DNA of 64,000 nt from Muribaculaceae bacterium (GTDB lineage: Bacteria > Bacteroidota > Bacteroidia > Bacteroidales > Muribaculaceae). The position numbers and the translations under genes were made by a program. The stretch spans positions 310,001 through 374,000 of the forward strand of contig JAFSCJ010000016.1 in NCBI GenBank assembly GCA_017436845.1, in the 5' to 3' direction. The notes below the pieces were generated by a model. It did not search any database. It saw nothing but the letters and a program-made list of their open reading frames with translations, and had not been told where the DNA came from. This document shows, piece by piece, positions 63,433 to 64,000 of the stretch (positions within the stretch are counted from its first letter, which is position 1; every line of letters begins with the position of its first letter).

Positions 63433-63859
63433 AGTTATTCTTTTTTTATCGTTTACAAATTTGTTGTCTGGTCACTTGGTCATTGTGTCGGTTGCTTCCG
63501 TTATCGGTCTTTCTGTCGTGACCAACAGATACACGTTGCACAATTCAAGCGAGCTTCTATCTGTAGGGTTGCTCTTGCGACCCTTGGCTGCACTCGGCAT
63601 AGTTCAAGCAAGTTTGACTCTGCTCTCGTTTGCACAAGGGTTCTTAGGGGTATAACCCATAAGCGGAGATTGCAAAGAGAGGGTCACTCTTTGCTCTGGG
63701 TTCTCAGGGGAGAAACGCCCTGAGTGGGTTATTAGGGCAAAGCCTTAATCCCCTCGGGAGAGCCCACAACTACGTAAGCGGAGCGTGTAGTTATAGTGGG
63801 CTATATCAAGGGCAAGCCCTTGTCAGTCCGCTACAGCCTTCGGCTTCCGCTCTCCTCCG
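63433..63859. other. Candidate oriT region, rich in inverted repeats, upstream of the relaxase
   Basis: 427 bases with no credible gene. At least four hairpins: GCAAAGAG/CTCTTTGC (63672-63694), CTCAGGG/CCCTGAG (63703-63724), AGCCCACAACTAC with GTAGTT then GTGGGCT (63761-63802, a 13-bp arm with a 3-base bulge), and AAGGGC/GCCCTT (63808-63821). GGGTTCT followed by AGGGG recurs (63637-, 63699-). MobV relaxases act on hairpins lying just upstream of their own gene, which is the situation here. The nick site itself cannot be named. Confidence 0.55.
63586..63645 (+). repeat. Island 60-bp repeat, right copy
   Basis: Starts GGCTGCACTCGGCATAG and ends GGTTCTT; 49 of 60 positions equal the minus-strand sequence at 52932-52991. 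It lies within the candidate oriT region. Confidence 0.75.
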
Positions 63860-64000
63860 TTAAGGAGGGCTTTTATCTTCGCCTGCGATACGACTGGCAT
63901 CAACCAATACAAGGTCGAGTTCGTCTATCAGTTTTTGCAGTGCCGGATTCTTCTCTATCATCCGTTGGAGGATTTTTTCAGCCTCTACCAAGTGGTTGGC
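63860..64000 (-). CDS. C-terminal end of an unknown element protein, partial
   Basis: A minus-strand frame enters from the right edge and stops at TAA 63860. The 46 visible residues are helical and charged: NHLVEAEKILQRMIEKNPAL, then LIDELDLVLVDASR and GEDKSPP. Small C-terminal pieces of this type occur in element-borne primase or DNA-processing proteins placed before mob genes, but nothing visible identifies it. A short hairpin (CCTCC/GGAGG) overlaps the stop. Confidence 0.5.
   Translation of the reverse strand, partial: ANHLVEAEKILQRMIEKNPALQKLIDELDLVLVDASRIAGEDKSPP

Larger units (their letters stand above)
52449..64000. mobile_element. Acquired mobilizable element or island, left part
   Basis: From about 52.5 kb the sequence is more GC-rich and the codon choice changes (one 60-base line at 57241 has 29 G+C; a host line at 16981 has 19). 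Contents are an efflux operon with regulator, an AbiE toxin-antitoxin pair, a MobV relaxase and a hairpin-rich candidate oriT, followed by another minus-strand gene cut by the window edge. There is no integrase, transposase or conjugation gene in view, so it may be an integrative mobilizable element whose integrase is to the right. The left boundary is set by composition and the truncated LRR gene, not by a recognised attachment site. Confidence 0.6.

Noticed and set aside
63389..63723. Two overlapping plus-strand open frames upstream of the relaxase
   Set aside because: They cover the hairpin-rich candidate oriT and the repeat, overlap each other, and show no protein-like conservation or start signal.

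Overview
The window looks like a chromosomal segment of a Bacteroidales bacterium from the gut, possibly Muribaculaceae-like (family level is inference). The support is: Bacteroidetes-type promoters, TTTG about 19-21 bp ahead of TAnnTTTG, in front of several genes (fur, gdhA, the peptidase gene at 18.7 kb, the prenyl synthase gene, nrdJ); families largely confined to this phylum (DUF4293, DUF4923, DUF4250); PPi-dependent phosphofructokinase; a CBM20-bearing 4-alpha-glucanotransferase; B12-dependent ribonucleotide reductase; and kdsB, which implies a Gram-negative envelope with Kdo. Most of the window is AT-rich, about one third GC in hand-counted lines.

Layout, 0-24 kb: a cut-off secreted protein gene; a CapD/WbpM-type nucleotide-sugar dehydratase; a DUF4923 protein; a Dabb protein; an ABC-F ATPase with one dead ATP site; pfp; a minus-strand run (YcxB-like, flippase-like, kdsB, non-catalytic M16); fur-purA-DUF1015; an unknown membrane protein; an acyl-CoA synthetase; tRNA-Ser(GGA); a TPR protein; a Dcp-type M3 peptidase lipoprotein; a Sel1-repeat protein; an LTA-synthase-like envelope enzyme and a PAP2 phosphatase. 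24-33 kb: gdhA, then a phosphate-starvation locus. In that locus a porin gene broken by a stop codon, pstS, pstC, pstA and pstB read leftwards and end at a hairpin with no phoU. A PhoB/PhoR-like pair reads rightwards from the same 187-bp region, which holds an 11-bp-spaced TTGAAA repeat resembling a Pho box. 33-42 kb: uvrA, a degenerate ThiE homologue, a 56-residue small protein, radC, a family-2 glycosyltransferase, nspC, a UvrD-type helicase and DUF4250, all leftward. 42-52 kb: prenyl synthase, tatD, a YhhN family gene, an esterase lipoprotein, malQ, nrdJ, a nitroreductase and the stump of a leucine-rich-repeat surface protein.

From roughly 52.5 kb to the right edge the composition changes (one hand-counted 60-base line gives 29 G+C, against 19 in a host line) and the gene content is that of an acquired mobile element: an AraC regulator, a complete YbhGFSR-like efflux operon (TolC, HlyD, two ABC ATPases, two ABC-2 permeases), a type IV AbiE toxin-antitoxin pair with a perfect 13-bp inverted-repeat operator, a MobV/Pre relaxase with a histidine candidate nucleophile, and a hairpin-rich candidate oriT. 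A 60-bp sequence near the left edge of this island recurs, inverted and about 82% identical, in the candidate oriT region. No integrase is in view, so the right end lies outside the window.

I see no CRISPR array, rRNA or intact insertion sequence. The least explained objects are the 52.45-53.1 kb non-coding stretch with its inverted repeat partner, the degenerate paralogues (ThiE-like, M16, ABC-F) and the small unknown proteins.
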